DNA of 64,000 nt, from NCBI RefSeq assembly GCF_022809125.1, contig NZ_JALGBI010000002.1, forward strand, positions 505,685-569,684. The letters run 5' to 3'. Below, in pieces: positions 52,629 to 60,745 of the stretch; the first letter of the stretch is position 1, and the number at the start of each line of letters is the position of its first letter. This DNA comes from Variovorax terrae (GTDB taxonomy: Bacteria; Pseudomonadota; Gammaproteobacteria; Burkholderiales; Burkholderiaceae_C). The position numbers and the translations under genes are program-made. The notes below the pieces were generated by a model that saw only the letters and a list, made by a program, of their open reading frames with translations, did no database searches and was not told where the DNA came from.

Positions 52629-53642
52629 GTGGTGCAACTGCTGTCCTGGGATCAAGCGACGGAACTGGCCGCGCGCGCGCTGCGCCGGGCCGGCGCCCAC
52701 GAGGCCATGGCCGCCAGCACGGCGCGCGCGCTGGTGCTGGCCGAGGCCCAGGGCCTGGCCTCGCACGGCCTGAGCCGCGTGGCGCAGTACGCCACGCACC
52801 TGCGCAACGGGCGCGCCGATGGCGCGGCGGTGGCAGAGGTGGCGCGGCGCAAGGGCGCGGCCGTGCTGGTCGATGCCTGCCAGGGCCTGGCCTTTCCGGC
52901 CTGCGACCTGGCCGTGCGCGAGGCCGTGGCCACGGCGCAGGAACTGGGCGTTTGTTTCGCGGGCGTGACCCACAGCCACCATTGCGGCGTGGTCGTGGAC
53001 CACCTGCGCGCGGCCGCGGCCGCCGGCCTGGTGGGACTCGGTTTTGCCAATTCGCCGGCCGCCATGCCCGCGGCAGGCGGGCGCCATCCGGTGTTCGGCA
53101 CCAACCCGGTGGCCGCGGTGTTCCCGCGCCGCGCCGCCGATCCGCTGCTGATCGACCTGTCGCTCAGCGAGGTGGCGCGCGGCAAGCTCATGGTGGCGGC
53201 CAAGGAGGGCCGGCCGATTCCCCTGGGCTGGGCGCTGGACAAGGACGGCCAGCCCACGACCGACCCCCGTGCCGGCCTGGAAGGCTCGATGCTGCCGATC
53301 GGGGCCGTCAGCAGCCCCAAGGGCTCGATGCTGGCGCTGATCGTCGAGCTGCTGGTGACGGCGGTGATCGGCGCGCAGTTCGGCTTCGAGGCCTCGTCGT
53401 TCTTCGTGGACGAAGGCAACGCGCCGCGCATCGGCCAGGCCTTCATCGTGATTGACCCGGGCGCGCTGGCTGGCGCGCAGGTGTACTACGAGCGCATGGA
53501 AACGCTGATGGCGGAGATACTCAAGGATGATGGCGTCCGGCTGGCGGGCGCACGGCGCCTGCAGCTCGAAGCCAAGGCGCGGGTGCAGGGCCTGACGATT
53601 CCGCAGGCCCTGTACCAGTCGCTCGACCAGCTTGCCAGTTGA
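52629..53642 (+). CDS. comC: Ldh2-family dehydrogenase, (R)-sulfolactate dehydrogenase (ComC)-like
   Basis: A 337-residue malate/L-lactate dehydrogenase (Ldh2/YbiC/YlbC) family enzyme that uses an NAD fold unlike the Rossmann LDHs. The start is GTG, one base after the slcC stop. Motifs are LASHGLSRVAQYATHLRNGR near 46, the catalytic His in THSHHCGVVVDHLRAAAAAG near 116, NPVAAVFPRRAADPLLIDLS and KEGRPIPLGWALDKDGQPTT. In this setting it should interconvert sulfopyruvate and (R)-sulfolactate, forming a two-enzyme racemase with SlcC. Malate or ureidoglycolate relatives cannot be ruled out. Confidence 0.76.
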   Translation: MVQLLSWDQATELAARALRRAGAHEAMAASTARALVLAEAQGLASHGLSRVAQYATHLRNGRADGAAVAEVARRKGAAVLVDACQGLAFPACDLAVREAVATAQELGVCFAGVTHSHHCGVVVDHLRAAAAAGLVGLGFANSPAAMPAAGGRHPVFGTNPVAAVFPRRAADPLLIDLSLSEVARGKLMVAAKEGRPIPLGWALDKDGQPTTDPRAGLEGSMLPIGAVSSPKGSMLALIVELLVTAVIGAQFGFEASSFFVDEGNAPRIGQAFIVIDPGALAGAQVYYERMETLMAEILKDDGVRLAGARRLQLEAKARVQGLTIPQALYQSLDQLAS

Positions 53643-53672
53643 CTTTTTTTCACCAGAGGAAGGAGATGAGAC

Positions 53673-54647
53673 ATGAAGCGTCGTGACATCGTGATGGGGG
53701 CCGCAGGTGCCTCGCTGGCCGGATGGTCCGGCCTGAGCGCCGCACAGGCCGATTTCCCCAAGTCGGGAACCAACATCAAGTACGTGGTGCCGTTCGCGCC
53801 GGGCGGGCTGACCGACGTGATGGCCCGCATCGTCGGGCAGAAGCTCAATGAAGCCTGGAAGGTGCCTGTGCTGATCGAGAACAAGGCCGGCGGCAACGCG
53901 CAGATCGGCGCCGAGCAGGTGGCCAAGTCGGCGCCAGACGGCTCCAGCCTGCTGGCCATCACGCTCACGCACGCGGCCAACGTGGCGCTGTTTCCCAATG
54001 CGCCCTACAGCTTCATGCGCGATCTGCGCCCGGTGGCCCTGCTGGCGGGCTCGCCGATGCTGATCGTGGTGCCGGCCAACAGCCCGATCAAGGACTTGCA
54101 GGATCTGATCGCGGTGTCCAAGACCCGGCAGCTCAACGCCGGCTCCAGCGGCAACGGCACGCCGCCGCACCTCACCATGGCGCTGTTCAACGACCTGAAC
54201 AAGACCAAGATGACGCACGTACCCTACCGCGGCGGCGCACCCTCCATGACCGACCTGATCGGCGGCCAGCTCGACGTGATCTTCTCCAACTTCCCCGAGT
54301 CGGTGGCCCATGTGAAGGGCGGCAAGCTGCGCGCGCTGGCCATCTGCAGCCTGGGCCGCCATCCGCAGGTGCCCGACGTGCCCACCACGCTGGAAGCCGG
54401 CATGCCGGGGCTGTTCGTGGAGAACTGGACCGCCGCGATGATCCAGTCGAAGACGCCCGACGCCATCGTCGACAAATACTCGCGCGAGATGATCAAGATC
54501 ATGTTCAGCCGCGAAGTCGAGGAGCGCGCCCGGCAGCAGGGTTTCCGGGTCAGCCCCAAGGGCGCGGACGAGTTCGCGGTGTTCCTCAAGGGTGAGGTGG
54601 AACGCTGGAGCCGCATCATCAAGACGGCCAAGATCACGGCAACTTGA
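53673..54647 (+). CDS. Bug/TctC-family periplasmic solute receptor (4 of 5), sulfolactate cluster
   Basis: A 324-residue receptor, last gene of the suy run, with GGAAGGAG before its ATG. A twin-Arg-free leader (RDIVMGAAGASLAGWSGLSA) ends AQA. Motifs are KYVVPFAPGGLTDVMARIVG, IENKAGGNAQIGAEQVAKSA, MTHVPYRGGAPSMTDLIGGQ and a terminal WSRIIKTAKITAT. Known sulfolactate clusters use a tripartite tricarboxylate transporter (SlcHFG), so this is the SlcH-like receptor. The SlcF/G membrane partners are absent here. Confidence 0.9.
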   Translation: MKRRDIVMGAAGASLAGWSGLSAAQADFPKSGTNIKYVVPFAPGGLTDVMARIVGQKLNEAWKVPVLIENKAGGNAQIGAEQVAKSAPDGSSLLAITLTHAANVALFPNAPYSFMRDLRPVALLAGSPMLIVVPANSPIKDLQDLIAVSKTRQLNAGSSGNGTPPHLTMALFNDLNKTKMTHVPYRGGAPSMTDLIGGQLDVIFSNFPESVAHVKGGKLRALAICSLGRHPQVPDVPTTLEAGMPGLFVENWTAAMIQSKTPDAIVDKYSREMIKIMFSREVEERARQQGFRVSPKGADEFAVFLKGEVERWSRIIKTAKITAT

Positions 54648-54656
54648 AGTAAAGCA

Positions 54657-54833
54657 ACCCCCAGGCTTCGCGCTTTGCGCTACGCCTCCCCCCTTCCGCT
54701 ACGCGAAGGGGGCTGAGCCCTTACACAAAAGGTCCAGTGGACCTTTTGTGACTGGCGAAGAGCCGGGGCACTGGCCCGGCGCGGCCTGCAAGGCCACCCG
54801 GTGGCCCGGCCAAGCCGGTTCCACGGGTGCACT
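54657..54833. repeat. GC-rich mosaic intergenic repeat, copy D (with internal palindrome)
   Basis: CCCCCAGGCTTCGCGC, CTACGCCTCCCCCC and CGAAGGGGGC, then the 27-bp palindrome (54724-54750), then GGCCCGGCCAAGCCGGTTCC. It matches copy B at both ends, so the middle looks like an insertion. It fills most of the 242-bp gap before moeB. Confidence 0.6.
54724..54750. repeat. 27-bp perfect palindrome
   Basis: CACAAAAGGTCCA, central G, TGGACCTTTTGTG: 13 perfect pairs. It lies inside mosaic repeat copy D. Confidence 0.85.
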
Positions 54834-54889
54834 GGCATGGCGATGCTTGGGCGCATGTTTCGTAGAAGCTGCTTCCGACGCTGGCAGCA

Positions 54890-55648
54890 TCAGCCGCCGT
54901 GCCGGTCGCCGCAGATGGGGCATGACGGGTTGCGCGGCAGGCGCAGCTCGCTCCATTCCATGCTGCGGCCGTCGAGCATCAGCAGCCGGCCGGCCAGCGA
55001 GGTGCCGGCGCCGCTGAGCAGCTTGAGCGCCTCGGCGGCCTGCACGGCGCCGATGATGCCCACCAGCGGCGCGAACACGCCGAGCGTGGCGCACAGGGTT
55101 TCCTCCACCTCTGCATCAGGCGGGAACACGCAGGCGTAGCAGGGCGAGTGGCTGCTGCGCGGGTCGTACACGCTGACCTGGCCGTCGAAGCGGATGGCCG
55201 CGCCCGACACCAGCGGCCGGCGGTGCTTCACGCAGGCGGCGTTGACGGCTTGGCGCGTGGCGAAGTTGTCGCAGCAGTCGAGCACCACGTCGGCCTGGCT
55301 CACCAGCTCGTCGAGCAGCGCGGCATCGGCGCGCGCCACGACCGGCGTGACCCGCACATCCGGATTGAGGGCCGCGACGGATTGCTGCGCGGAGATGGCC
55401 TTGGGCTGGCCCATGCGCGCCAGGGTGTGGGCGATCTGGCGCTGCAGGTTGGTCAGGTCCACCGTGTCGTGGTCCACCAGGGTCAGTTGCCCGACGCCCG
55501 CTGCGCCCAGGTAGAGGGCCACGGGCGAGCCCAGGCCACCGGCGCCGATGACGAGGGCCCGCGCCGCGAGCAGGCGCTGCTGCCCCTCGACGCCGATCTC
55601 GTCGAGCAGGATGTGGCGCGAGTAGCGCAGGAGCTGGTCGTCGGTCAT
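54890..55648 (-). CDS. moeB: MoeB/ThiF-family sulfur-carrier adenylyltransferase
   Basis: A 252-residue E1-like enzyme that adenylates the C-terminus of MoaD (molybdopterin synthase) and/or ThiS. It begins LRYSRHILLDEIGVEGQQRL and has the ATP motif ALVIGAGGLGSPVALYLG near 31, LVDHDTVDLTNLQRQI near 57 with the adenylation Arg, and QADVVLDCCDNFATRQAVN. Zinc cysteines are the pair in CYACVFP and the pair in CPICG near the end. It follows ctpA on the same strand across an intrinsic terminator. Confidence 0.9.
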   Translation of the reverse strand: MTDDQLLRYSRHILLDEIGVEGQQRLLAARALVIGAGGLGSPVALYLGAAGVGQLTLVDHDTVDLTNLQRQIAHTLARMGQPKAISAQQSVAALNPDVRVTPVVARADAALLDELVSQADVVLDCCDNFATRQAVNAACVKHRRPLVSGAAIRFDGQVSVYDPRSSHSPCYACVFPPDAEVEETLCATLGVFAPLVGIIGAVQAAEALKLLSGAGTSLAGRLLMLDGRSMEWSELRLPRNPSCPICGDRHGG

Positions 55649-55667
55649 GGGGCCATTGTCGCGGCAG

Positions 55668-55691
55668 AAAAAAAGCCCCGCAACGCGGGGC
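55668..55691 (-). terminator. Rho-independent terminator after ctpA
   Basis: On the minus strand GCCCCGC-GTT-GCGGGGC is followed by seven T. It lies 35 bp past the ctpA stop and 20 bp before the moeB start. Confidence 0.87.
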
Positions 55692-55725
55692 CTTGATCCG
55701 GGAGGCGCCGTGCCGGGCGCGGAGC

Positions 55726-57162
55726 CTAGTTTTCTTTCTTCTCTTCAGGGCGCTCGGTCTGGGTCTTGCTGACCAGCACCGGCTGCCCCTTGAGCTGGTT
55801 GATGGCCTGGGCCAGCTGGAAGTCCTTGTCGCTGCCGAACTCGGGCAGCTTGCGGTCCGCCACGGGCTTCTTGGCTTCCTCTTCGAGCTTCTTGCGGGCT
55901 TCCTCGCGGGCCTTTTCGCGGGCTTCGTCCTTCTTCTCTTCGCCCTGGCCGCTGTTGAGGTGCTTCTCGAGATCGGCTTCGCGCATGCGCAGGGCGGCGA
56001 ACGGGCTGCCCTCCACGCTTTCGTCCACCATGACGTCGGGCACGATGCCCTTGGCCTGGATCGACTTGCCGCTGGGCGTGTAGTAGCGCGCGGTGGTGAG
56101 CTTCAGGCCGGTGTCGGGACCGAGCGGGCGCACCGTCTGCACCGAGCCCTTGCCGAAGGTCTGGCTGCCCATCAGCGTGGCGCGCTTGTGGTCCTGCAGC
56201 GCGCCGGCCACGATCTCGCTGGCCGAGGCCGAGCCTTCGTTGACCAGCACCACCAGCGGCACGGTCTTGAGGGCCACCGGCAGGCGCTTGAGCGGGTCGG
56301 CGCCGCTGCGACGCTGGTAGAACTCGGGCGCGGCCTTGTAGGTGAACTTGCTCTCGGCCAGCTGGCCGTTGGTGGAGACCACGGTCACGTTCTCGGGCAG
56401 GAACACCGCCGATATGGCCACGGCCGCGTCGAGCAGGCCGCCCGGGTCGTTGCGCAGGTCGAGCACCAGGCCCTTGAGGTGGGGCTCCTGGCGGTAGATC
56501 TCCTCGACCTTCTTGACGAAGTCGTCGACCGTGCGTTCCTGGAACTGGCTCAGGCGGATCCAGGCGTAGCCCGGCTCGACCACCTTGCCGCGCACCGACT
56601 GGGTGCGGATTTCCTCGCGCGTGATGGTCACCGGGAACGAGCGGTTCTCGTCCTTGCGGTAGATCGTGAGCGAGACCTTGGTGTTGGGCTCGCCGCGCAT
56701 CTTCTTGACGGCGTCGTTGAGCGACAGGCCCTTGACGGCGGTGTCGTCGATTTTGGTGATCAGGTCATTGGTTTTGAGCCCGGCGCGAAAGGCCGGCGAG
56801 CCCTCGATCGGCGACACCACCTTGACCAGCCCGTCTTCCTGCGTGATCTCGATGCCCACGCCGACGAAGCGGCCCGAGGTGCCCTCGCGGAATTCCTTGA
56901 ACGACTTCTTGTCGAAGTACTGCGAATGCGGGTCCAGGCTCGACACCATGCCCGAGATCGCGTCGGTGATGAGCTTCTTCTCGTCCACCGGCTCCACGTA
57001 ATCGGTCTTGACCATGCCGAACACGGCGGCGAGCTGCTGCAGTTCTTCCAGCGGCAGCGGCGCCAGCGTCCCACGGGCCACGGTCTGCAACGAAACCGTG
57101 GTCAGCACGCCGGCAATGGCACCGATCGAAATCCAGCCTGCTATTTTGAGTTTCTGGCTCAT
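55726..57162 (-). CDS. ctpA: Carboxy-terminal processing peptidase (S41 family)
   Basis: A 478-residue periplasmic serine protease. An N-terminal anchor (IAGWISIGAIAGVLTTVSL) is followed by a PDZ domain (VKVVSPIEGSPAFRAGLKTN near 115) and the S41 core. Catalytic Ser is in NEGSASASEIVAGALQDHKR near 320 and Lys in GSQTFGKGSVQTVRPLG, giving the Ser-Lys dyad. A Lys/Glu-rich charged segment (QGEEKKDEAREKAREEARKK) near 415 is a likely coiled coil. It processes envelope proteins and lipoproteins. It lies 97 bp downstream of gpmA. Confidence 0.93.
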   Translation of the reverse strand: MSQKLKIAGWISIGAIAGVLTTVSLQTVARGTLAPLPLEELQQLAAVFGMVKTDYVEPVDEKKLITDAISGMVSSLDPHSQYFDKKSFKEFREGTSGRFVGVGIEITQEDGLVKVVSPIEGSPAFRAGLKTNDLITKIDDTAVKGLSLNDAVKKMRGEPNTKVSLTIYRKDENRSFPVTITREEIRTQSVRGKVVEPGYAWIRLSQFQERTVDDFVKKVEEIYRQEPHLKGLVLDLRNDPGGLLDAAVAISAVFLPENVTVVSTNGQLAESKFTYKAAPEFYQRRSGADPLKRLPVALKTVPLVVLVNEGSASASEIVAGALQDHKRATLMGSQTFGKGSVQTVRPLGPDTGLKLTTARYYTPSGKSIQAKGIVPDVMVDESVEGSPFAALRMREADLEKHLNSGQGEEKKDEAREKAREEARKKLEEEAKKPVADRKLPEFGSDKDFQLAQAINQLKGQPVLVSKTQTERPEEKKEN

Positions 57163-57259
57163 AAAAATCCTCTACCGGTTCAATATACACCTTGGAACGG
57201 TGCTCGGCGTAACGGTTCCGCAGGCCGTGGGGGTATGCGCCGCCGGGCGCGGCGTTTAC

Positions 57260-58003
57260 TCAGGCTTTACCTTGGGAGGCCACGGCGGCCGCGGCCCGGG
57301 CGGCGGCCTCGGCATCGCCCAGGTAGTCGTGGCGCAGCGGCTTGAGCGACGCGTCCAGCTCGTACACCAGCGGGATGCCGTTGGGGATGTTCAGCCCCAC
57401 GATGTCGGTGTCGGAGACGCCGTCCAGGTACTTCACCAGGGCCCGGATCGAGTTGCCGTGGGCCGCCACCACGATGCGCTTGCCGGCCCGGATGGCCGGC
57501 GCCATGGCCTCGTTCCAGAACGGCAGCACGCGCGCCACCGTGTCCTTCAGGCACTCGGTGAGGGGGATCTGCTCGGGGCTGAGGCGGGCGTAGCGGATGT
57601 CGCCGCGCTCGCTGCGCGGATCGGTCGGCTCCAGCGCCGGCGGCGGCGTGTCATAGCTGCGCCGCCACACCAGCACCTGGGCGTCGCCGTACTGCTTGGC
57701 CATGTCGGCTTTGTTCAGGCCCTGCAGCGCGCCGTAGTGGCGCTCGTTGAGGCGCCAGGAGTGCATCACGGGCAGCCAGGTGCGGTCCATCTCGTCCAGC
57801 GTGTGCCACAGGGTGCGGGTGGCGCGCTTGAGCACGCTGGTGTAGGCCAGGTCGAATTCGTAACCCTCGGCCTTCAGCAGGCGGCCGGCGTTCTTGGCCT
57901 GCTCCACGCCGGTGGCGGTCAGGTCCACGTCAGTCCATCCGGTGAAGCGATTCTCGAGGTTCCAGGTCGATTCGCCGTGGCGGATCAGCACGAGTTTGTA
58001 CAT
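57260..58003 (-). CDS. gpmA: 2,3-bisphosphoglycerate-dependent phosphoglycerate mutase
   Basis: Interconverts 3- and 2-phosphoglycerate in glycolysis. The 247 residues include the phospho-His motif [20 protein letters not shown] near 5, [38 protein letters not shown] near 88 and the second His in [20 protein letters not shown] near 183. Length matches E. coli GpmA (250). It is divergent from the rhodanese gene and upstream of ctpA. Confidence 0.96.
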   Translation of the reverse strand: MYKLVLIRHGESTWNLENRFTGWTDVDLTATGVEQAKNAGRLLKAEGYEFDLAYTSVLKRATRTLWHTLDEMDRTWLPVMHSWRLNERHYGALQGLNKADMAKQYGDAQVLVWRRSYDTPPPALEPTDPRSERGDIRYARLSPEQIPLTECLKDTVARVLPFWNEAMAPAIRAGKRIVVAAHGNSIRALVKYLDGVSDTDIVGLNIPNGIPLVYELDASLKPLRHDYLGDAEAAARAAAAVASQGKA

Positions 58004-58083
58004 GGCAGCCCTATAAATTCACATGCAGAACCCGACATTCTAAAATTGCGGGTTACCCATCCCTCGAACGTCTAAGGAAAACC

Positions 58084-58491
58084 GTGAAATTCATCATCGA
58101 CAACTGGATGCTGCTGTCCGTCGCGCTGGCTTCGGGCGGCATGCTGCTGTGGCCCGTGCTCAAGGGCGCCACCGGCGGCGCGCTGACCACCGCCGCGGCC
58201 GTGCAGCTGATCAATCGCGAGAAGGCGGTGGTGATCGACGTGAGCGAGGCCGATGAGTACGCCCGGGCCCACGTGGGCGGTGCCCGCAACGTGCCGTTCG
58301 GCCAGCTCGAGGACAAGCTCGCGGCCACGGTGAAGAACAAGGCGCTGCCGGTGATCCTGGTCTGCGCCACGGGCGCCCGCGCCAACCGCGCCGTGGCCGT
58401 GGCGAAGAAACTCGGTTACGAGCAGGCCCAAGCGCTGGGCGGCGGGCTCAAGGCGTGGAAAGACGCTAACCTCCCGATAGAAAGCGCGTGA
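58084..58491 (+). CDS. Membrane-anchored rhodanese-like protein
   Basis: A 135-residue protein with one N-terminal transmembrane helix (WMLLSVALASGGMLLWPVL) and a rhodanese domain with AVVIDVSEADEYARAHVGGA near 50. The active-site loop is VCATGARANRAVAVAKKLGY near 99, with the sulfur-carrying Cys in CATGAR. The family transfers sulfane sulfur; its acceptor is unknown. In Burkholderiales it regularly precedes the glutaredoxin-secB-gpsA genes, as here. Confidence 0.9.
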   Translation: MKFIIDNWMLLSVALASGGMLLWPVLKGATGGALTTAAAVQLINREKAVVIDVSEADEYARAHVGGARNVPFGQLEDKLAATVKNKALPVILVCATGARANRAVAVAKKLGYEQAQALGGGLKAWKDANLPIESA

Positions 58492-58498
58492 ATTGACC

Positions 58499-58590
58499 TC
58501 CCCCCGAAGCGCCTGCGGCGCCTCCCCCAAGGGGGCGCACCCAGCGGCCTGGCGGAGCCGGTTCCGCGGTGGCCCTGGTATGGCCTGCTT
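58499..58590. repeat. GC-rich mosaic intergenic repeat, copy E
   Basis: CCCCCGAAGCGCCTGCGGCG, CCTCCCCCAAGGGGGCGC, GCGGCCTGGCGGAGCCGG and TTCCGCGGTGGCCC, between the rhodanese and glutaredoxin genes. This is the most regular copy and the best seed for a consensus. Confidence 0.65.
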
Positions 58591-58650
58591 CGCGGCTGTT
58601 TTTGCCGGCTGACTGATCGGTTCCTTCTTCAGAAAAAAGTGCCCCTTCCC

Positions 58651-58911
58651 ATGCAATCCGTCACCATGTACACCACGGCCGTCTGCCCCTACTGCATCCG
58701 CGCCAAGCAGATCCTCAAAGCCAAGGGCGTGGAGCAGATCGACGAGATCCGCGTCGATGCCAGCCCCGACGAGCGGCTGAAGATGATGGAGCGCACGGGC
58801 CGGCGCACCGTGCCGCAGATCTTCATCGGCGGCACCCATGTGGGCGGCTGCGACGACCTGATGGCGCTGGACGGGCAGGGCGGCCTGCTGCCGCTGCTGA
58901 ACGCCGCCTGA
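58651..58911 (+). CDS. grxC: Glutaredoxin 3
   Basis: An 86-residue thiol oxidoreductase with the CPYC active site in VTMYTTAVCPYCIRAKQIL. The glutathione-binding TVP is in GRRTVPQIFIGGTHVGGCDD near 52. The ATG at 58651 is preferred over a GTG 12 bases upstream because it gives the standard glutaredoxin N-terminus. It is followed by secB and gpsA on the same strand, the usual order. Confidence 0.94.
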   Translation: MQSVTMYTTAVCPYCIRAKQILKAKGVEQIDEIRVDASPDERLKMMERTGRRTVPQIFIGGTHVGGCDDLMALDGQGGLLPLLNAA

Positions 58912-59041
58912 ACGCCGCCTGGGCGCCATGCGGGGCCGCCGGGCGGCCCCGCGCACCTGAGATAATGTTGCCAGTGCCCGCTGCGGGAACGCATCCCCGG
59001 CGGGCTTTGTTTTGACCTCATCACCCGAACTGCGAACTCTC

Positions 59042-59500
59042 ATGGCCGACCAACAAGACCCCGTATTCCAGATCCAGCGCGTCTACCTCAAGGACCTGTC
59101 GCTGGAGCAGCCCAACTCGCCGGGCATCCTGCTCGAGCAGGAGCAGCCCGCCGTGGACATCCAGCTCGGCGTGGACGCCACCCCGGTGGCCGACGGCATC
59201 TTCGAGGTGACGGTGACGGCCACCGTGCAGACCAAGATCAAGGACAAGACCGTGTTCCTGGTCGAGGCCAAGCAGGCCGGCATCTTCGAGGCGCGCAACC
59301 TGCCCGACGAGCAGATGGGCCCGATCCTGGGCATCGCCTGCCCGCAGATCGTCTACCCCTACCTGCGCGGCAACGTGGCCGACATCATCCAGCGCGCCGG
59401 CTTCCCGCCCGTGCACCTGGCCGAAATCAACTTCCAGGCCATGTACGAGCAGCAGCAGGCGGCCGCCGCCGGCGCCGCGCCGTCGATCATCACCCAGTAA
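59042..59500 (+). CDS. secB: Protein-export chaperone SecB
   Basis: A 152-residue homotetrameric chaperone that keeps preproteins unfolded and hands them to SecA. Typical features are [20 protein letters not shown] near 7, [15 protein letters not shown] and the SecA-contact acidic region. Near 105 it has [20 protein letters not shown] and then [15 protein letters not shown]. The short frame upstream (from 59012) adds 10 unlikely residues, so the ATG at 59042 was chosen. Confidence 0.96.
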   Translation: MADQQDPVFQIQRVYLKDLSLEQPNSPGILLEQEQPAVDIQLGVDATPVADGIFEVTVTATVQTKIKDKTVFLVEAKQAGIFEARNLPDEQMGPILGIACPQIVYPYLRGNVADIIQRAGFPPVHLAEINFQAMYEQQQAAAAGAAPSIITQ

Positions 59501-59512
59501 GGCTTTTCAGGG

Positions 59513-59572
59513 CCTTTTGAGCGGAATGTCCAGGCACAGCGGGCATCGGATGCTATGAAAATCATAGTTCTT
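59513..59572. repeat. Dispersed GCTAT-type repeat at the gpsA start
   Basis: In reverse orientation: CTATGATTTTCATAGCATCC then GGACATTCCGC. The hairpin CTATGA-TTT-TCATAG covers the gpsA ATG (59555-59557) and may influence its translation. Confidence 0.55.
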
Positions 59573-60580
59573 GGCGCCGGTGCCTGGGGCACGGCCATGG
59601 CCATCAGCGCCAGCGGCCAGCCCGCCGCGCGGCACCAGGTCACGCTGTGGGCGCGCAGCGCGCCACAGGCCGAGGCGCTGCAGGCCGCGCGCGAGAACGC
59701 GCGCTACCTGCCCGGCATTGCGCTGCCGGTCGCGCTGGCCGTGCAGTCCGGGCCGCCCGAGGCCCTGCCGGCGCTCACCGCCGGCGCCGACCTGCTGATC
59801 ATCGCCAGCCCCATGGCCGGCCTGCGCGGCCTGCTCGCGCAGCTGCGCGACAGCGCCGTGCCGGTGGCCTGGCTGTGCAAGGGCTTCGAGGCGCCGCAGG
59901 CCGGCGCCGCGGCCGCCTTCGGCCTGATGGCGCACGAGGTGCGGGCGCAGGTGGCGCCCGCGCTGCGCAGCGGCGTGCTCAGCGGCCCGAGCTTCGCGCA
60001 GGAGGTGGCGCGCGGCCAGCCCAGCGCGCTGGTGGCCGCCAGCGAACATGCTGCCGTGCGCGACGCGCTGGTCGACGCCTTCCACGGCCCGACGCTGCGG
60101 GTCTATGCCAACGACGACATCGTGGGCGTGGAGGTGGGGGGCGCGGTGAAGAACGTGCTGTCCATCGCCACCGGGCTGTGCGACGGCCTGAACCTCGGCC
60201 TGAACGCGCGAGCCGCCCTGATCACCCGCGGCCTGGCCGAGATGACGCGGCTGGGCGTGGCGCTGGGCGCCCGGGCCGACACCTTCATGGGCCTGTCCGG
60301 CCTGGGCGACCTGGTGCTCACCGCCACCGGCGACCTGTCGCGCAATCGCCAGGTCGGGCTGCTGCTGGCGCAGGGCCGCACGCTGCAGCAAGCGGTCGAT
60401 TCGCTGGGCCATGTGGCCGAGGGCGTCTACTGCGCCCGCACCGTGGTGCAGCGCGCGCAAAGCCTGGGGCTGGAGATGCCGATCTCGCAGAGCGTGGTGG
60501 CCCTGCTCGACGGCCGACTGAAGCCGGCCGATGCCGTGGCCGCGCTGATGGGGCGCGGCCCGGTGGCGGAACCGGGCTGA
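59555..60580 (+). CDS. gpsA: Glycerol-3-phosphate dehydrogenase [NAD(P)+]
   Basis: Makes sn-glycerol-3-phosphate from dihydroxyacetone phosphate for phospholipid synthesis. The 341 residues begin [20 protein letters not shown] (nucleotide-binding loop). They contain [35 protein letters not shown] near 145, the catalytic Lys in [20 protein letters not shown] near 196 and [20 protein letters not shown] near 247. The start codon lies within a dispersed palindromic repeat. It ends the grxC-secB-gpsA run. Confidence 0.95.
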   Translation: MKIIVLGAGAWGTAMAISASGQPAARHQVTLWARSAPQAEALQAARENARYLPGIALPVALAVQSGPPEALPALTAGADLLIIASPMAGLRGLLAQLRDSAVPVAWLCKGFEAPQAGAAAAFGLMAHEVRAQVAPALRSGVLSGPSFAQEVARGQPSALVAASEHAAVRDALVDAFHGPTLRVYANDDIVGVEVGGAVKNVLSIATGLCDGLNLGLNARAALITRGLAEMTRLGVALGARADTFMGLSGLGDLVLTATGDLSRNRQVGLLLAQGRTLQQAVDSLGHVAEGVYCARTVVQRAQSLGLEMPISQSVVALLDGRLKPADAVAALMGRGPVAEPG

Positions 60581-60602
60581 GCGCCCGGCGCGGCCGTTTT
60601 TC
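60572..60602 (+). terminator. Possible terminator at the gpsA end
   Basis: CCGGGC-TGAGC-GCCCGG overlaps the gpsA stop, with a five-T run 8 bases later. The spacing is longer than usual for an intrinsic terminator. Confidence 0.35.
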
Positions 60603-60603
60603 T

Positions 60604-60670
60604 GGAAAATCAGCGTCGAATCGGCCGGATGTCCGCGTGCAGCGGTCATCTGATGCTATTGAAAGCATAG
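60604..60670. repeat. Dispersed GCTAT-type palindromic repeat, copy downstream of gpsA
   Basis: In reverse orientation: GCTATGCTTTCAATAGC, GATGACC, CGCGGACATCCGGCCGATT and GATTTTCC. It is nearly full-length and shares its core with copies 2 and 3. Confidence 0.65.
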
Positions 60671-60738
<68 letters not shown>

Positions 60739-60745
60739 GCCAGCC

